Source of the DNA: Pseudomonadota bacterium
GTDB lineage: Bacteria > Pseudomonadota > Alphaproteobacteria > Rhizobiales > Xanthobacteraceae
Assembly (NCBI GenBank): GCA_023390955.1
Contig: JAEWBW010000460.1
Location: 1 to 29,408, forward strand
Length of the DNA stretch: 29,408 nucleotides
Direction of reading: 5' to 3'
How positions within the stretch are numbered: the stretch's first letter is position 1; every line of letters starts with the position of its first letter. Shown piece by piece: positions 29,330-29,408 of the stretch. The notes beneath the pieces were generated by a model. It was given only the letters and a program-made list of their open reading frames with translations, had not been told where the DNA came from and did not search any database. A program made the position numbers and the translations under genes.

Positions 29330-29408
29330 CAGGTGAAAGCGGCCATCCGCACCAAAGAGCGACTGACGTTCGGCTTCTCGATCCCTGAGGAATTGAGCGA
29401 ATTGTAGC

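Overview
The window reads as a piece of chromosome from a Bradyrhizobium-like alphaproteobacterium. This is an inference from four things: uniformly high GC with strongly GC-ending codons; three intergenic palindromic repeats of the kind scattered through Bradyrhizobium genomes; the number of solute-binding-protein transport genes; and a SemiSWEET protein of the type first characterised from Bradyrhizobium. It is densely packed metabolic and transport DNA. I see no phage, transposase, CRISPR, rRNA or tRNA.

Layout. (1) 1-2398, minus: a RutG/UraA-type nucleobase permease followed by an unrecognised secreted protein. (2) 2509-4852: a short-chain dehydrogenase and a Tat-exported SMP-30/gluconolactonase, transcribed divergently, together resembling a sugar-to-lactone-to-acid oxidation pair. 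(3) 4934-7006: a DAO-type FAD oxidoreductase and a metallo-beta-lactamase-fold hydrolase whose 3' ends overlap. (4) 7321-14745, plus: a branched-chain-amino-acid-type ABC importer with the order binding protein, LivH, LivM, fused LivG-LivF, paralogous binding protein, terminator, and a third Tat-exported binding protein with its own predicted promoter. (5) 14746-15525: a palindromic repeat and two very small ORFs. (6) 15596-18084, minus: a Gfo/Idh/MocA oxidoreductase, a small RlpA-like protein and a CmcJ/NvfI-type oxidoreductase. (7) 18389-25137: a sulfonate-type system. One arm (minus) is a five-gene chain of binding protein, permease, ATPase, acyl-CoA-dehydrogenase-like flavoprotein and SsuD-type flavin monooxygenase. 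The divergent arm (plus) is a second binding protein and a 32-residue membrane peptide. (8) 25139-25648, minus: an exported tyrosine/glycine-rich protein. (9) 25978-29005, plus: glgC and glgA, translationally overlapped, then a SemiSWEET sugar transporter. (10) 29006-29408: a predicted promoter and an ambiguous gene end.

How the parts fit. The sulfur block looks like a complete scavenging unit: import of an organosulfur compound, then flavin-dependent oxygenation. The acyl-CoA-dehydrogenase-like member lacks the usual catalytic Glu context and is more likely a DszC/SfnB-like monooxygenase. Its divergent control region carries the same 13-base sequence at both ends, each copy facing outward and each containing a TTGAC hexamer core. 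The amino-acid-type importer has two near-duplicate binding proteins bracketing one membrane/ATPase set and a fused ATPase whose first half has an altered ABC signature, so it is the least standard machine in the window. No gene cluster here is clearly a new defence or mobile system. The best leads are the mirrored sulfur control region, the fused ATPase with paired binding proteins, the histidine-cluster binding protein, and three very short membrane or charged ORFs with good ribosome binding sites.
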